Shown piece after piece: positions 5,997 to 7,300 of a stretch of DNA of 7,300 nucleotides. The notes under the pieces are model-generated. The model ran no database searches, had not been told where the DNA came from, and was given only the letters and a program-made list of their open reading frames with translations. The stretch spans positions 1 through 7,300 of the forward strand of contig CAMJWQ010000174.1 of assembly GCA_946409475.1 (NCBI GenBank), written 5' to 3'. Position 1 is the stretch's first letter. The number at the start of each line of letters is the position of its first letter. This DNA comes from an uncultured Lachnospiraceae bacterium (GTDB taxonomy: Bacteria > Bacillota > Clostridia > Lachnospirales > Lachnospiraceae). Position numbers and translations under genes: made by a program.

Positions 5997-7300
5997 TCAT
6001 CCGCCCGTTACATAAAGTTCACTGACCAGTACGGAAGGCGCCATTACCTGATAGCTCTTAGACATTACTACGGAAAAAGCAGCATTATCATTGGCGACCT
6101 TTGTAATGGAGGCAAACAAATTTATAAGATTTCCACTAATAGTGATCCCGTTCACCATTCCCACAGCCCTTCCGTCTTTATATAGAATTCCCTTGCAGGG
6201 AATGGCAAAATCCCCGGATGCAACATTTATGGAGTGAAACATATCAAAGGACTCAAATATATAAATTCCGTCCGAAAGCTCCAAAAACAAATCTTCTTTG
6301 TTATATCGGCCTCGGCATAATTGAAAATTGGAGGGAATGACTTTAACCTCCGTCTGGTCGGAAATCAGGCTTACGTCTCTCCCTGCATTTCCTGTCGTGT
6401 CCGTACCAAGCATGGCAGAAGTCATTAGGTTATGTAACAGTCCGTTAAAAACCCCGTTTTTTATTACCTCTACTTTTTGACAGTCAGAACCCTCGCAGTC
6501 AAATACCCGTCCGTAACCGCAGCCTGACAAATTGGGAATATCACTAATGGTTACTTTTTCTGAAAATACTTTCATACCCATTTTCCCATAAAGGGGAGTA
6601 TTATGATTGCAATAATGATAGCCGCTGAACAGCTGCCATGCAGTTATTAGAATATTACATAATACCGTAGCATCCAGTACCGCCTTCATTCTGTTTCCCG
6701 TCAAAGCCGTTTCATTTTGTGGAAGCTTCATCCATTCATTGATTTTTTCAGTGAAGTAATCTGAGGTGATTTCCCTTAATGCAGAGGCTGAGGTTTCCAG
6801 CTCCAGGGACCGATGAGAGCCCCTTTCATGAATAATTTCCACTTTGGCTTCCACAATCCCTTTAGTATCATTCCTGTCTAATCCCAAGGAATTTACAATC
6901 CCGGCAGTACGAAAATTCTCTGAAATTTGAACAGATACATGACTAAAATCCTTGCTGATGGAACGGATTTCCTTTTCTATGGCAAATGCCTTTGCTTTCA
7001 TCGAAGCTATTGACACATGTTCCATTTCCTTCGTTTCCACTTCTATACTCTTTTGAGAGGACCCGGCCGAAGCTTGTTTTGAGGTATTCATTTTTTGCGG
7101 TTTTTCTTCTTGTATATATTTTGAATTTTTATAGGCTTCCTCTATTACGGAAACAGGATCAGCCTCCAGGTTTTGGGTATATGTCGAGCCTGTTTTTTCT
7201 CCGGTCGCTCTTACAAAAATTGCTGTTTTACTTGAAGCCGACATTTTTCCTGCTGTTCCATTTCTTATCTCAACAGACAAAATGTCATTTTTTTCCCCTT
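5997..7300 (-). CDS. TldD/PmbA family protein, TldE-type subunit, 5' end missing
   Basis: The frame stays open to the right edge, so the true start lies outside. A TTG at 7280 is only an internal codon, because GEKNDI precedes it in frame and reads on as SVEIRNGTAGKM, the usual first strand of the family. Numbering from that codon, 427 residues are visible; PmbA/TldE proteins are near 450, so roughly 20-25 are missing. Family marks are the N-terminal V-x-R-x-T-G-x-x-G-x-x-Y-T region (23-35), PNLSGCGYGRVFDCEG (249-264), IKNGVFNGLLHNLMTSAMLG (273-292), TTGNAGR (295-301), ASGDF (354-358) and ITISGNLINLF (379-389). No HExxxH zinc motif is present; in the TldD-TldE heterodimer that motif belongs to TldD, so this looks like the non-catalytic partner. 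TldD/TldE acts as a cytoplasmic metalloprotease on unfolded peptides, known from microcin B17 maturation and CcdA degradation. A tldD gene is expected just upstream. The amidohydrolase follows after 46 bp. Confidence 0.9.
   Translation of the reverse strand, partial: GEKNDILSVEIRNGTAGKMSASSKTAIFVRATGEKTGSTYTQNLEADPVSVIEEAYKNSKYIQEEKPQKMNTSKQASAGSSQKSIEVETKEMEHVSIASMKAKAFAIEKEIRSISKDFSHVSVQISENFRTAGIVNSLGLDRNDTKGIVEAKVEIIHERGSHRSLELETSASALREITSDYFTEKINEWMKLPQNETALTGNRMKAVLDATVLCNILITAWQLFSGYHYCNHNTPLYGKMGMKVFSEKVTISDIPNLSGCGYGRVFDCEGSDCQKVEVIKNGVFNGLLHNLMTSAMLGTDTTGNAGRDVSLISDQTEVKVIPSNFQLCRGRYNKEDLFLELSDGIYIFESFDMFHSINVASGDFAIPCKGILYKDGRAVGMVNGITISGNLINLFASITKVANDNAAFSVVMSKSYQVMAPSVLVSELYVTGG

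Noticed and set aside
7260..7280. TTG at 7280 as the start of the TldE-type gene
   Set aside because: The frame is open to the window edge and the codon falls inside the conserved N-terminal strand of the family, so the true start must lie beyond 7300.

Overview
The window is a moderately AT-rich, gene-dense stretch in which every convincing gene lies on the minus strand. Strong AGGAGG-type ribosome binding sites, canonical TTGACA -35 boxes and protein types seen together in anaerobic Firmicutes point to a clostridial genome, most likely Lachnospiraceae-like. That placement rests on style and gene content, not on a marker gene.

In transcription order (right to left) the layout is as follows. 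A TldD/PmbA-family gene of the TldE type enters from the right edge with its 5' end missing (5997-7300). It is followed after 46 bp by a metal-dependent amidohydrolase of the imidazolonepropionase / Xaa-Pro dipeptidase-like group (4727-5950). These two probably form the end of a peptide-processing or peptide-catabolic operon whose promoter is outside the window. Next is a TetR/AcrR-type repressor (4015-4626) with its own promoter, then a two-gene ABC transporter: an ATPase (3174-3872) and a large FtsX/MacB-type permease (410-3160). At the left edge, behind a separate good promoter and a leader of about 130 nt, begins a small NifX/NifB-like iron-molybdenum cofactor-domain protein (1-137, C-terminus outside).

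The best-supported regulatory result is a pair of near-identical inverted repeats, CATAACA-N-TGTTATG (3948-3964) and CATAAC-ACC-GTTATG (4659-4673). One fills the spacer of the transporter promoter and touches its -35 box; the other overlaps the -10 box of the tetR promoter. This suggests that the TetR protein represses both itself and the transporter, giving a self-contained, ligand-inducible export or defence module of three genes.

The permease carries two long helical, heptad-like segments in its first extracellular domain, reminiscent of YhgE/Pip-type proteins, which is the most unusual protein feature. I see no CRISPR array, tRNA, rRNA, insertion sequence or phage gene, and no clear sign of a wholly new system.
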